A stretch of DNA of 64,000 nt, from contig NC_092651.1 of assembly GCF_032118995.1 (NCBI RefSeq), positions 8,891,285 through 8,955,284 on the forward strand, read 5' to 3'. Of the stretch, positions 1-11,881 are shown piece by piece. The notes beneath the pieces are model-generated. The model was not told the DNA's origin, searched no databases, and saw nothing but the letters and a program-made list of their open reading frames with translations. The position numbers and the translations under genes are program-made. Source of the DNA: Asterias amurensis. Its lineage: Eukaryota > Echinodermata > Asteroidea > Forcipulatida > Asteriidae. How positions within the stretch are numbered: position 1 is the stretch's first letter; each line of letters begins with the position of its first letter.

Positions 1-440
1 CGACTGGCGTTTTAGCACCAAGCAACCCTCATACTTTCATGATACATTTTTAAAGGGAAAAACACATCGCCGGCCATGTTGGTCATGCACACTGGGCCCA
101 CTTTCAAACAGCATGTAAGCACACAAACTTGCTAAGCACAGAATAATATCGCTTAGCAGAAACATGTTGTACCAGTCAAAATTGCACTACGTTTGAATTG
201 TTGTGGCTGGTTTACTCCGAGAAAAACGGATTTGTATACATGTAGTTATTTTAGGTTTGAAATCAGAAAAACAAATATCATTAAAAAGCCCGTTTTATAC
301 TAAAACCTCCATGCTGTTACAAAAAAATCCACCAAAAATTATCTGACTGTCTTCCGAAAAAGACTGATACAAGCTCAAACAAGCATCGGTGACAATGATT
401 TACCATTCACCCCGACGGTAGATAACCAAATCCATTGCAC
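1..440. other. No gene seen; partial AATTTCA-type repeat
   Basis: No coding signal is visible. Positions about 93-230 resemble the left half of the dispersed family whose ends read GGGCCCAATTTCAT and which is rich in CTTAGCA/TGCTAAG words (fuller copies lie at 3427-3675 and 20969-21194). Confidence 0.4.
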
Positions 441-818
441 TTAAAAGCACTGAACACATTTGGTAATTGTCAAAGACCAGTGATCTCACTAACTTGGTGT
501 ATCCCATTATAAGCATAAATAAACAAGCCTGTGAAAATTTGGGTCCAATTGGTCATCGAAGTTGCGAGAAAAGGATGAAAGAAAAAGCACCCTTGTTGGA
601 CGAATTTGTGTCCTTTCCGATAGGAATAAAAAACTTTGGAAGTCTTTTAATATTTTAGTGAGAAATTACCTCTTTCTCAAAAACTTCGTTACTAAGTTCG
701 GAGGGAGTCTTTTCCCACAATGTTTTATACTATCAGCAGCTCCCCAATGCTCGTTACCAAGTCAGTTTTTAAGGCAATATTTGTTTTGAGTAATTACCAA
801 ACGTGTACCTTCCCTTAA
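441..818 (+). mobile_element. TTAA-flanked MITE, CGTGTACC subfamily
   Basis: Non-autonomous inverted-repeat element. It begins TTAAAAGCACTG and ends ATTACCAAACGTGTACC followed by CCCTTAA. Internal landmarks shared with the abundant family include GTCAAAGACCAGT, GGTCATCGAAGTTGCGAG and the CAATG-TTTTATACTATCA box. Short reading frames across it come from the repeat and are not genes. Confidence 0.7.
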
Positions 819-1792
819 AACTGAGTTCAGTACAAGCTTATGTGAGTTACAACAAAGCGCTGGTACCTAGTGGTACGGCGGCACCTCTTGATGGATCAAT
901 GATTGATGCTCAATTATTACCGAACAAAAAAAGGTGGAACGTATTTTGTGCTCACAAAAAACTTCCACATTAATAGCATTTTTGGCATAGCTTGTAGACA
1001 GCTTTAATTTATTGACTCTCACCAGTTATTGTACCCCGCCTTATCAATGAAAGAATCCGACGCCGAGTCTTTTGCCGATTTCACAAAAAACGGCTCACAT
1101 CTGGGCCAAATTTCATAGCACTGCTTAAAGTTTTTATAAAGAAAATGTTCGTGCTTACTGTAGCACAACAAAATTGCTAAGGTGCAAGGGTATTTCACAG
1201 GTTAGCAAGAACATTGGGCAGCCATATTGCGCGTTCACCATGAATTTGCATTGTGACGCCATTTATGTTTGTGCAGTAAGCACCGGAAGGTTAGCATGCC
1301 TTTTCGTGTGCTTACGGTTAGCAGCGCTATGAAATGGTAATCGCACAGTAAGCATAAAATTGGGCCCAGGTACCGTACAAAATCTACGCTATATGTGTGG
1401 ACTAGGAATGTAAAGTTTCTCTGTATAACAACTGCATCACCTTTAAAACTTTAAAAGAAACGTCTCCCAAAGTCTCCTCTCTCCAAAGATTGAACGCTCG
1501 CAATAACCTTTCCCCTTTTTGAGGTTTATCCGAGGCTCAACATCAGAGGAGGTTTTCTGACCTGACCGTCAACCAAATACTTAGGGGGACTTTAAGGAGG
1601 CTGGGAGTAGAGACGGAAGGATACGATTTATATCAGGCTAACCCGTGAAGGATGTTGTACATCAAGGGTTCCCATTGCCCATCAATCTTGGCCACATAGC
1701 CTTCTCCAATTTACACCATATCAACCTGCTGATGTCTCCATGCAGCTACGTCTTCTACATTATAGCGCATTGCGCGACGAAAATACAACTAA
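819..1792. other. Unassigned repeat-bearing DNA
   Basis: No exon could be supported. A diverged element of the AATTTCATAG family occupies about 1091-1372: it starts GGGCCAAATTTCATAGC and ends GCTATGAAATGG followed by a second inverted AATTGGGCCC edge. The rest is unique-looking AT-rich DNA. Confidence 0.4.
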
Positions 1793-2158
1793 TTAAAGGC
1801 ACTGTCATATTTGGTAATTGTCAAAGACCAGTGTTCTCATTTGGTGTATCCCATCATAAGCATAAAATAACGAGCCTGTGAAAATTTGGGCTCAATCGGT
1901 CATCGGAGTTGCGAGAAAATGATGAAAGAAACAACACCCTTGTTGTGTGCTTTCAGATAGGAATAAAATACTTCTAGCTAGAAGTATTTTATTATTTTAG
2001 TGAGAAATTACCTCTTTCTCAAAAACTACATTACTTCAGAGGGAGCCGCTTCCTACAATGGTTTATACTATCAACAGCTCTCCAATGCTCGTTACCAAAT
2101 CAGTTTTTTAAGTTAATATTTGTTTTTAGTAATTACCAAACGTGTACCTTCCCTTTAA
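1793..2158 (+). mobile_element. TTAA-flanked MITE with its own central hairpin
   Basis: Same layout as the copy at 441-818. It starts TTAAAGGCACTG and ends CGTGTACCTTCCCTTTAA. The centre at about 1968-1996 is a perfect inverted repeat (AAATACTTCTAG/CTAGAAGTATTT), occupying the place where the main family carries its GAGACCTCAA hairpin. Confidence 0.75.
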
Positions 2159-2468
2159 AGACAAAGTATACCCTTTATTTTTTGGAACCGTTCGATTTTA
2201 GATGGATTATATACAATACAAATAACATGAGAACATTTTATTTCAAAATGTCCCTTTTTTATATATCACCAAAAATCTGTAGCGAATATTATGTCCACTC
2301 AGGGTGATTAATCACCAATATACAATCTGAGAAACATTACCGACAGTGACTCTTCTCAGATGCATTGGAATTTAAGGGCATAAAAACTACAGTGAAATGT
2401 ATTTCGCAAAATGCTTTATACTAATCAAAACCTGATGAAGACTTCCAACCAATTGTATTTCCAATCAT
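2155..2468 (+). mobile_element. MITE family with ACCGTTCGAT motif
   Basis: Starts at the TTAA that ends the previous element and runs to the next one. It shares GGAACCGTTCGATT, TTTATTTCAAAA, CAATCTGAGAAAC and CAAAATGCTT with 21606-22016, so both belong to one dispersed family. No coding capacity is visible. Confidence 0.55.
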
Positions 2469-2854
2469 TTTAAAGACATTTGACACTATTGGTAGTTGTC
2501 AAAGACAAGTCTTCACAGTTGGTGTACCTCAACATATGCATAAAATAACAAACCTGTGAACATTTTTAGCTCAATCGGTCGTCGAAGTTGCGAGATAATA
2601 ATAAAAGAAAAAACACCCTCGTCATAGGAGTTGTGTGCTTTCAGATGTTTGATTTCGATACCTCAAATTCTAAACTTGAGGTCTCGAAATCAAATTTGTG
2701 GAAAATTACTTCTTTCTCGAAAACTACGTCACTTCAGAGGGAGCTGTTTCTCACAATGTTTTATACTGTCAAACTCGCCCCATTACTGGTAATCAAGAAA
2801 GGTTTTATGATGATAATTATTTTGAGTAATTACCAATAGTGTCCACTGCCTTTA
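2469..2854 (+). mobile_element. TTAA-flanked MITE, GGCAGTGGACAC family
   Basis: Third of three abutting elements. It has the full set of landmarks: TGACACTATTGGTAGTTGTC at the left, the central GAGACCTCAAATTC hairpin at about 2655-2692, and ATTACCAATAGTGTCCACTG at the right end. Confidence 0.85.
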
Positions 2855-3190
2855 GGAGTGGTTACCAAACGTATATCTTCCATTTAAAGCCATATTATCT
2901 GCCTGACTAAGTGATGTCTTGTATAAAACACACACACACACATACGCTGTACCAGCTCCGGGAAAACCCCATAGGTAAGCAAGAAGTTTGTGTTATTCTT
3001 TGCACTTTCACGACTGGCGATATGAGACGGGAAACAATCCCCATGACAAGATGTTTATCACAATAATAAAGACAATGAGGTGCTGTTTGGTATGCATGTC
3101 TTTCCTCCCATTGTTTAAATATGTTTATCAGCAGGGCAGTAAATAGCCCAACAATTTTGTCAATTTTTGTTATGCATCAATTTAAGTTTG

Positions 3191-3302
3191 GGTTCGACCC
3201 CCAAAAATAGACTGGATGGAGTAGGAGTTGAACCACTGACCCCGGAATTAACGTACTCCGGATTAACATGGCGCTCTATACCAACTGAGCTGTATAGCCC
3301 CA
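3191..3302 (-). repeat. tRNA-derived SINE head or tRNA pseudogene
   Basis: Read on the minus strand, the segment begins GGGCTATACAGCTCAGTTGG, which matches an RNA polymerase III A box (CAGCTCAGTTGG). About 50 bases later it has GTGGTTCAACTCC, close to the B box consensus. An anticodon-loop-like TGTTAAT lies between. Cloverleaf pairing is imperfect and the downstream sequence is not tRNA, so this is probably a SINE head rather than a working tRNA gene. A short (AC)n run precedes it at about 2931-2943. Confidence 0.55.
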
Positions 3303-3426
3303 TGTTGGCGGTCTCCCTACATTACAAATAAGTGTGTTACTTTATAGTAGTTAACTTTTCTTTCTGAGCATTTCAATACAATATTGTGACACCAAATGTT
3401 GCTTAGTTCCTTGAAACCAACTGAAC

Positions 3427-3675
3427 AGGGCCCAATTTCATGAAAGCTGCTAAGCACTAAAATTTGCTTTAGCATGAAATTTCTTCCTTGATAAAAAAAA
3501 ACAGGAATACCAACCAAATTTTCACGTGAATTTCAGGATAAGCAAACAACAGCTGAATACCAGTAACAAGCAATATGCAACAAATGGAAATTTGGTTGGT
3601 AATCCTGTTTTTATCAAGGAAGAAATGTCATACTAGGCAAATTTGTGTGCTTAGCAGCTCTATGAAATTGCGCCC
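3427..3675. mobile_element. Long-TIR MITE, GGGCCCAATTTCAT family
   Basis: Near-palindromic element with outer ends GGCCCAATTTCATGAAAGC and GCTCTATGAAATTGCGCCC. Long inner arms pair around TTCCTTGATAAAAA / TTTTTATCAAGGAA and ACCAACCAAATTT / AAATTTGGTTGGT. No coding capacity is visible. Confidence 0.75.
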
Positions 3676-4705
3676 AGATCCTACAAGGTGGAAAGTAGGC
3701 CTAAGAGAGTTCGTTGCCACCACGCATGGGAAGGGGACTTTAAATAAAATAAAAGACTCACTCAGAGGTAGATCACCCTGGAGGAAGAAAAAGAGACGAC
3801 TTCAATTGGGAAAGTGTGTCTACACAGTCAGTGTTTAACCTCAGATGAACTCACAGTTCCTTTAAAGGGGATTGAGTTACATAGACTAAAGAAACACAAT
3901 TTGAACGCCCTCATCGTTGAAAACAAATATGACCGAATTCGAAATATGAATAAAAATATATAAAAAATACCTATCGTTACAACATATCCAAACAAAATTT
4001 CTAAACAAGAGGATTTTTTTTTTTACTTTTTCAACTGGAACTTTTAGTTGCCTCAAAACATAAAACAATTCACTATTCAAAACTTTTTACAGAGAATACC
4101 AAACAAACTACTTAAAGAAAGAATGAAAAAAAAATTTTTTTTTTTGCAAAGTCGCAAAATAGATTTACCAGGTGATCTCATTCTCGACCCAGATGTAATT
4201 AAAATGGCGTTCTTTGTGTTTCATTTTTTTTTTTCACAAGACGAAACAAACAAAACCAACTACCCACCAAACCAACCAACCAACCATCAAACAAATACTC
4301 CAACAAACCAACAAAAAAAATCGTGACGACGTATTATTTATTTTTGTACAGAAAAAAAAATGGTAGGGCCTTTACGTCATTACTTTTCTGGAGTGTCAAT
4401 TTTCTGATGTCATTCTTCTATGCAAACTGTGTCTTGTGACAAGGATAACTGAGATAACACTCTGTTATCAAGCGGTCTCAACCCAAACGGGTCACGTTAT
4501 AAGGAACAAACATTACAGTATACTTACCAGTACTTAATTAAATAGTATTTAAAATCTAGAGAGACTTTCATTGCAACATACCACTCGAATTAAAACGTAT
4601 CCCAACGGTTAGAAATGAATTATTTTATAGAGCCGATTTACGGAACTGTTTTGGGAAAGAGTGTACACAACAAAGTTGTTCTTATGTAGTCTTAATTTGT
4701 GTATT
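3676..4705. other. AT-rich DNA without a supported gene
   Basis: Contains poly(T)/poly(A) runs (about 4014-4024, 4127-4145) and a CAAC-rich stretch at about 4255-4315. The short frames are low-complexity. No splice-flanked exon was found. Confidence 0.4.
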
Positions 4706-5103
4706 TTAAGGGTAGTGGACACTATTGGTAATTACTCAAAACAATTATTATCACAAAACCTTTCTTGATTACGAGTAATGGGGAGAGGTTGATAGTATAA
4801 AACATTGTGAGAAACGGCTCCCTCTGAAGTGTAATTTTCGAGAAAGAAGTATTTTTCCACGAATTTGATTTCGAGACCTCATATTTAGAATTTGAGGTCT
4901 CGAAATCAAGCATCTGAAAGAAAGCACACAACTTCGTGTGACCGTGGTGCGACAAGGGTGTTTTTTCTTACATTAATATCTCGCAACTTCGACGACCGAT
5001 TGAGCTCAAGTGTTCACAGTTTTTTTATTATGCATTATGTTGAGATACACCAAGTGAGAAGACTGGCCTTTGACAATTACCAATAGTGTCCAGTGGCTTT
5101 TAA
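4706..5103 (-). mobile_element. GGCAGTGGACAC-family MITE, inverted
   Basis: Reverse-oriented copy: starts TTAAGGGTAGTGGACACTAT and ends ACAATTACCAATAGTGTCC with GGCTTTTAA. The central GAGACCTC hairpin lies at about 4870-4908. Confidence 0.85.
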
Positions 5104-5212
5104 ATGTAATTAATTGTTTTTGAAGTCAGTCTTCAAATTGAATGTTTTTAAACAATCATAACTTTTTACTTGTAAGTGGTGATGCAAAAAAAATTAATTG
5201 AATAACCCATCA

Positions 5213-5583
5213 TTAAAGCCATTGGACCCTTTCGGTAAACAGTATTGTCCAAGGCCCACACTTCATGTATCACAACTTCTATATAAAATAACAAACCTGT
5301 GAAAATTTAGGCTCAATCGGTAATCGGAGTCGGGAGAAAATAACGGGAAATCCCACCCTTGTTTCCGCACGTTTTGCCGTGTCATGACATGTGTTTAAAA
5401 TAAATCGGTAATTCTCGTTAAAGAGAATTGATATTGTTTTACTGTTTTCTCAAAAAGTAAAGCATTTCATGGAATAATATTTCACGAGAAGTATTTCACC
5501 ACTACCTTCTGTAAACCCTGTAAGTTATTTGTAAATCTGTGAACTTTTTTGTTTTCTGTACCGAAAGGGTCCAATGGCTTTAA
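5213..5583. mobile_element. TTAA-flanked MITE, GCCATTGGACCC family
   Basis: Terminal inverted repeats TTAAAGCCATTGGACCC and GGGTCCAATGGCTTTAA. Its interior shares AAAATAACAAACCTGTGAAA with the main family but is otherwise different. A second copy is at 18779-19115. Confidence 0.8.
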
Positions 5584-5967
5584 AGGCAGTGGACACTATT
5601 GGTAATTACTCAAAATAATTATTAGCATAAACCTTACTTGGTAACAAGTAATGGGGAGAGGTTGGTAGTATAAAACATTGTGAGAAACAGCTCCCTCTGA
5701 AGTGGAGTAGTTTTCGAGAAAGAAGTAAGTTTCCACGAATTTGATTTTGAGACCTCAAGTTTAGAACTTGAGGTCTCGAAACCAAGCATCTGAAAGCACA
5801 CAACTTCGTGTGACATGGGTGTTTTTTCTTTCATAGTTATCTCGCAACTCCGATCCGACAACCAATTAAGCTAAAATTTGCACAGGTTTGTTATTTTATG
5901 CATATGTTGAGATACAGCAAGTGAGAAGACTGGTCTTTGACATTTACCAATAGTGTCCAGTGGCTTT
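5580..5967 (-). mobile_element. GGCAGTGGACAC-family MITE, abutting its neighbour
   Basis: Reverse-oriented copy that shares TTAA 5580-5583 with the right end of the preceding element. It carries the GAGACCTCAAG hairpin at about 5748-5785 and the second terminus TTTACCAATAGTGTCCAGTG. Confidence 0.85.
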
Positions 5968-7348
5968 GAGTATATTCACCTTGAGTGAATTTAAAATATC
6001 TACATACAGTTTGGAAGTCTTTTCTGTAAAAATTTGCTGGGTTGGGGTTGATTCTTGATCAGATATTCTTTGTTGGATGTTCGGAAATACATAGCAATCG
6101 TATTTGAATTGATTATCATATGATTCACTGGTCCCCGCAGGGCCAACAGGTAACCAGCAATAAGGTAAACTCCAATTATCATAATCACTCAGGCTAGACG
6201 AACATACTTGAAAGTTGCACGAATAGGTCAAAAGTCAAGTTCTAAGAATCTGCGGTTTGTGACAAAAACTTGTGTATAGTTTGAACATTAAAAAGTCAAA
6301 AGGACTTTGAACAATAGTTAGTCAACATTCCATTCACAATTGTCCATTCGTACAAAAAAAATGTGTGTTTTTTTTTTGTTTCATTTTCTTGTCATCTTTT
6401 CTAAGCATTAATGGACTGAAGCATAGAGCCGAAAATAGTCAAGCGCCATTGTGCATGGAGAATCCACGCGTATAGGCCTAGTCGATAAGTCGTAAGTATA
6501 CGGAGAACTTGACAAAGGAGGCCGAGTCAGAAGGTTTTAGGAAAATGGATTATGTCACCGTCTAAATATGAAGCATGCAGTTTACTTTAACAACAACTTG
6601 ATACTTATTTATGTTTTGCATTTTCACCAAAAACGCACCTCAAACTTTTGGACCTGTTCACTGACCTTCCATGCACAAAACAAATCATTCACGAGACCCT
6701 TCCCAGAATAGACCTTTCTTGGAAGATGGATTGGTCCTAGCTGGTTACTGGCTGGACCACGACAGTGACGCACGAGGGTCTCAAACTCCCAAAGATCACT
6801 CAGACTTTGTGTTGACATCGTTACGGGGAACAGACCAACTCTCGGTGTCAGGTGATTTGGGACCAGTTTCAGAAAGCTGCTCAGCAGAAGTTACTGCTCA
6901 GCAAATTGCTCTGCTAAGCAAGATATGAGTGATGTACCAGAGCCAGAACTGATAGCTGTGTGGCATTTCGGCATTCTGTGTGGCAAATTCAAGGCATCCA
7001 CTTCCATAGCTTCGTAAGCAAGTATGCTGTGCTAAGTATTAAGAATTGACAATTCGTGTACCCGTAGATTTGTATGAACTCTTTATACTACCAATCAGTT
7101 AAAAATTTCATATTATGTAGTGTGTACAAAAAAATGTTTAGTCCAAATATTTTGCTTTGTAAAGCATAACTGGTAAGCATCAGTTGTTGCTATTTAATAA
7201 ATGGAGCCCAGTCCTTTAGCAGCTGGTCTTATACCCACACGCTTACATTTACAATCAAATCGTTCTCTGTCTATTTAGTTTCATACCATTAATCATAACG
7301 AAGTGCAATGCTGCACACAGTTATCAGTAAAATAGTGTGTTCAGCTGT
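5968..7348. other. Unassigned; open minus-strand stretch at 6000-6230
   Basis: On the minus strand, 6230-6000 is open in two frames. One reads a hydrophobic run (IMIIGVYLIAGYLLAL) followed by a polar tail. It has no clear acceptor and donor pair, so it is not called as an exon, although it could belong to the gene starting at 17.6 kb. About 6855-7010 holds a diverged AATTTCA/TGCTAAG-type repeat. Nothing else was recognised. Confidence 0.3.
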
Positions 7349-7724
7349 TGAAGACGGTGGACACTATTGGTAATTGTCAAAGACCAGTCTTCTCACTTGG
7401 TGTATCCCAACATATACATAAAATAACCAACCGGAGCTCAATCGGTCGTCGAAGTTGCGAGATAATAATGAAAGAAAAAACACCCTTGTCACACGAAGTT
7501 GTGTGCTTTCAGATGCTTGATTTCGAGACCTCAAGTTCTAAACTTGAGGTCTCGAAATCAAATTCGTGGGAAATTACTTCTTTCTCAAAAAATATGTCAC
7601 TTCAGAGTGAGCCGTTTCTCACAATGTTTTATACCATCAACCTCTCCCCATTACTCGTTTCCAAGTGAGGTTTTATGCTAATAATTATTTCGAGTAATTA
7701 CCAACAGTGTCCACTGCATTTAAA
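7349..7724 (+). mobile_element. GGCAGTGGACAC-family MITE
   Basis: Starts GACGGTGGACACTATTGG and ends ATTACCAACAGTGTCCACTG. The central hairpin GAGACCTCAAGTTC / AACTTGAGGTCTC is intact at about 7526-7556. Confidence 0.85.
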
Positions 7725-10700
7725 GAAAACCCACAATATTGCTGTATAGAAAGGTTTGCGGTAACCCCATGCCGAGCCTCCATGTAATGACTATCTCTAA
7801 TGACTTGGGGTGGTTCTGAAAAGAACCGTTGGTTTCAACTCGAAGTTGGTTTCATCACAATATTGCTACTCAATATTTACACAAAATATTCCATCAAAAT
7901 ATTTTGCTGCGGAAATTTGGTTGCTATTTAAAAAATGGAGCCCAGTCCTTCAGCAGCTGGTGTTATACCATACGCTTACACATTCTAAAAATTATTCTCT
8001 GGTACACATTAAGTTCCATACCATTAATCATAACGAAGTGCAATTTTTCACACAGTTATCAGTGACAAACAACAGTCATCAATATAGTAATAGCCCTACG
8101 AAGCACCACCCTAATTGAAGGGACAACACACACAAAGGACCCGGCTAAACGAAGCGTAGGGCAGGTGGCGAATCGATTCTAAAAACCCAAAGTCGCGTTT
8201 CCTTTGTCCCGATGTTTTAGAAACCAAAAACATGAGTTCTTTGTTCGAACCTATCTAGCGAACCATTCCCCCATAAAAAAAAAATAAAAAAAATAATATT
8301 ATGTTTTTTAGTATTTCATTTTGCGAGAGAATGTAGATACTTCGATCAGTGTGCTCTACCAGTCGTCGCCAGGAGACTCAACATATTGCACCAGTCGAAA
8401 TAATATACAGATTAATACACCAAGGGCCAATATTTTCAGAGCCAACAACCTATAACTTAAGAAAATGTGGTGTAATAATCACTCCCATAGTTCAAGAAAA
8501 CTTGAAGCATAATTCTCTTTCATCAGACCTAAACAACGATCGAAAGATTGACCAAATATTATGTTGATGACCAGATGCTAGTCCTTGAACTGACAAACAC
8601 ATTTGTTCTTTGTTCAAGTTAATGAGTATTCATGAACTTTGGAATCTAATAGACTTTACAAATCGTATGCGTCCCTTTATTTAAAATCTGTCTTTGTTGT
8701 GTTGTGGTGATGTTGGGGCAGAAATTGAGTGGGCATGTGGACAATTTTGAGAGTGGCTTTATTGTATCCAATCTTGGAAACATGGGTATAAAAGGGCAAC
8801 TTTACAATACAGGAAGAGTCCCCCATCCAGAGATAACGCAACATGGCGGAAGTGCGCTAACGAGCCGTGCAATGCAGATATTAGATGGCCATCTAATTAA
8901 CCCGCATGAAATGGTCATTAAGAACTTATCTGGTTTCCTTTGCCTGGATCTGGGCAGAGGGAGGGAAACCAGATTTCTGGAAACTTTCGAATAGAGGGGG
9001 GGGGGGGGTGGTAGCTTTCATGGTGACTGACAGCTCGCGGTAGAGCTTGGCTTAAGATTTAAATAGGTCAATGGGAAGGCCTATACAAGATTGATAAAAT
9101 AAAATGGTGGCAACTTTGTTGCAGGGCCTTTATACTGAAGAGTAGAACATTGTGTAAAATTTGTATTTGTTTATTATCTGTATGGCAGGGCCTCTTTTGA
9201 ATGTTTTTGATGAGTCCTTTGATCTTAGATAACAGTGAATCTGCTCCTAATATAATGAAATGGACACCAATAACAGTTCACAGAAATTGTCGATTTCGAA
9301 TTATAATCGTATGGAAACACTAACCACTTACGTATTTTCAGACAGAAATGTTTTTCGGGACAATTGTTCAGACCAATTGTATAAATCATATCTTTATTTT
9401 GTGGCTAACACAAACAAGTTGTTAGTTACCGTTGTTGTTATCAGTCCCGGTCATGTCGTGTTCACATCCGTGAACTACTAAATCACACAATATCAGACCA
9501 ATGTCATATCCTATATACCGGTATAGGTCCATAACATAATACGCAGATCTCTTTCTTAGCAGCAGTCATCTTTGCTTAGCAATCTAGGAAGGTCTTTGCT
9601 GAACATGTTTGGCATGTGATTTCTGCGTACAGCCTTGAAACGGGGAGTTCATGATGGCAATATTTAACAGTTTGTCCCCAAATTCATCCCAATAGATAAT
9701 ACTGTTGTGATAAGTTTTCTGTGGTTTTGGTTTTCTAGTTCAAGGTAATTTAAAACTATTCTACTTGGTTTATAAAGGTTGGAAGTTCTTTATTGTTTTG
9801 AAGCAGAATTCGTTTCTTCACATCCTCGTTTCATATTATGTTTTCGAGTATTACATATCTATTTCTTGTGCTTTTGAAAACTGTGCCGTGCAAAATCTAC
9901 TTAATGAAAAAAGGTACCAGTGAAACATTACTTTTTTTTAATAATTATTTCACAATTATTTGTGTTGCTCCCATCGATATAAACATGTGTCATACTTTTA
10001 ATCTGCATGTCAAGGATTCGCTGAATGGCTTTCTAGATCATCAGCAATGATAAATTTCAAACTGAAACAATAACTTGTTGCCTCGATTTCTAACCCACAT
10101 GTTGAGGTCGTACAAAAAGTCTTTCACCCCCCCCCCCAAATTGCCTTCTATATACACTGGAGCACAACAAGTTGTTTTCAAAACAAGTCACACACGAAGA
10201 CAAAAGTGGAACAAAGTTAATCTGCTCCGTTGCAAACTGCTTGAACACTTCGCAACACAATAACATTTGTTTGTAATACAAAAGATGAAATGCATTCTTT
10301 CCTTCATCAAAATAATGACTAACTCACCGACCAATTTTGGCTGGTATATAATATCAAACAAAATGCCATAAACCCCAAATTGGTAATGGCCTGACGTTTC
10401 AACCAGGTCAAAGACAAGCAAACAATGTTATCAATCCTCTTTAATCATCACATGGTAGCAAGGGACCCTCGCTAAATTATTCTCGTGTGAAAAGGGGCTA
10501 AACTCACCCAGCTCACATGTATCACACATCAAATCAACTATAGCAATGAAAAGGCGAGCGATTCTGGAGGTCCATTATTAAAGTTACCGGAAAAACATAT
10601 TATTATCATAATTGAGTTTCGAAACTTTACCGTACAATATTACACCCTCCTTGCCCAATCCACAATCATATCAGCTTACTTTATAACGAGAAGTCCCCGT

Positions 10701-11499
10701 GGACATATCTACTTCTCATGAAGATTGTGTTACCACCGTAAAACACAACTGTCAAAAACTGGGGATATATTACTAAATACATCGAAAGTAAGAAAATGAA
10801 AGATACATAACACCATTACGTATGAGTACAAAAATTCAAGCAAGTGCAGATGTAGTTTTTTTTTTTCAAGTTGGGGTCAAACACTTCGATCAAAAATCTT
10901 TTAAGAAACTTTAATAAAAAATCGGTTTTCAATACACCACTCAAATTATCACGGCTATTTGATTTTATACCTTTTTCCCCCTCAACTGGTCAAAATTGTC
11001 CTTCGTGCAAATCACAAAACGATCACTAAAGACACAATCGTACCTTCTCCTAAAAGAGTCTTTGATCAAAGTGAGTTACAAACTTCTACGCCAAATGGTA
11101 TACGTTTCAATTCTAGTGTACCATAGAAAAAAAGTCATTTCGAATGGTGGCAGCGGTTTGGGCTTTTTGGGGGGTTTTGTTTTTGTTTTTTTGTTTTGGG
11201 GGTTTTTTTTTTGGGGGGGGGTTTAATTGCTAAAAATCTGGTGCTGTTATCTCCACGCAGGTAGAATTTGGATGCGCATACGGACAAGATGACGACTTTC
11301 AAAGCGAAAAAAAAAACGGTAATTCAATACGGTCTATTGGAATACACAATCTTAGAAATGTTACTGTCCGTAATGCTTCTCAGACTTACGTTTGAGGATA
11401 AAAAGTGAAGTTTCTCACAATGCATTATACTATCCAGAGCTGCTGTACAGCTTTATTCCAACTTGTTAATGCTATTAATTTTCAGGGTCATAACCAAAT
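7725..11499. other. Long stretch without a supported gene
   Basis: 7745-7800 (TATAGAAAGGTTTGCGGTAA) recurs at 33064-33110, so it is a dispersed repeat. 8704-8994 is a 96-codon frame with a TATAAAAG word inside; it has no recognisable motif and no splice context. 9000-9010 is a poly(G) run, 10128-10138 poly(C), and 11160-11222 a T/G-rich low-complexity tract. About 11340-11490 resembles the ACCGTTCGAT-type family. I see no gene. Confidence 0.35.
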
Positions 11500-11881
11500 G
11501 GACACTGGACACTGTTGGTAATTGTCAAAGACCAGTCTTCTCACTTGGTGTACATCAACATATGCATAAAATAACAAACCTGTGAACATTTGAGCTCAAT
11601 TGGTCGTCGAAGTTACGAGATAATAGTGAAAGAAAAAACACCATTGTCACACGACGTTGTGTGCTTTCAGATGCTTGATTTCGAGACCTCAAATTCTAAA
11701 CTTTAGGTCTCGAAATCAAATTCGTGGAAAATTACTTCTTTCTCGAAAACTACATTACTTCAGAGGGAGCCGATTCTCACAATGTTTTATACTATCAACC
11801 TCTCCCCATTACTCATTACCAAGGGAGGTTTCATGCTAATAATTATTTTGAGTAATTACCAATAGTGTCCACTGCCTTTAA
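11500..11881 (+). mobile_element. GGCAGTGGACAC-family MITE
   Basis: Left end GGACACTGTTGGTAATTGTC, central GAGACCTCAAATTC hairpin at about 11681-11719, right end ATTACCAATAGTGTCCACTG. Confidence 0.85.

Noticed and set aside
8704..8994. 96-codon frame with a TATAAAAG word inside
   Set aside because: No family resemblance, no splice signals and no second copy. Not supportable as a gene.
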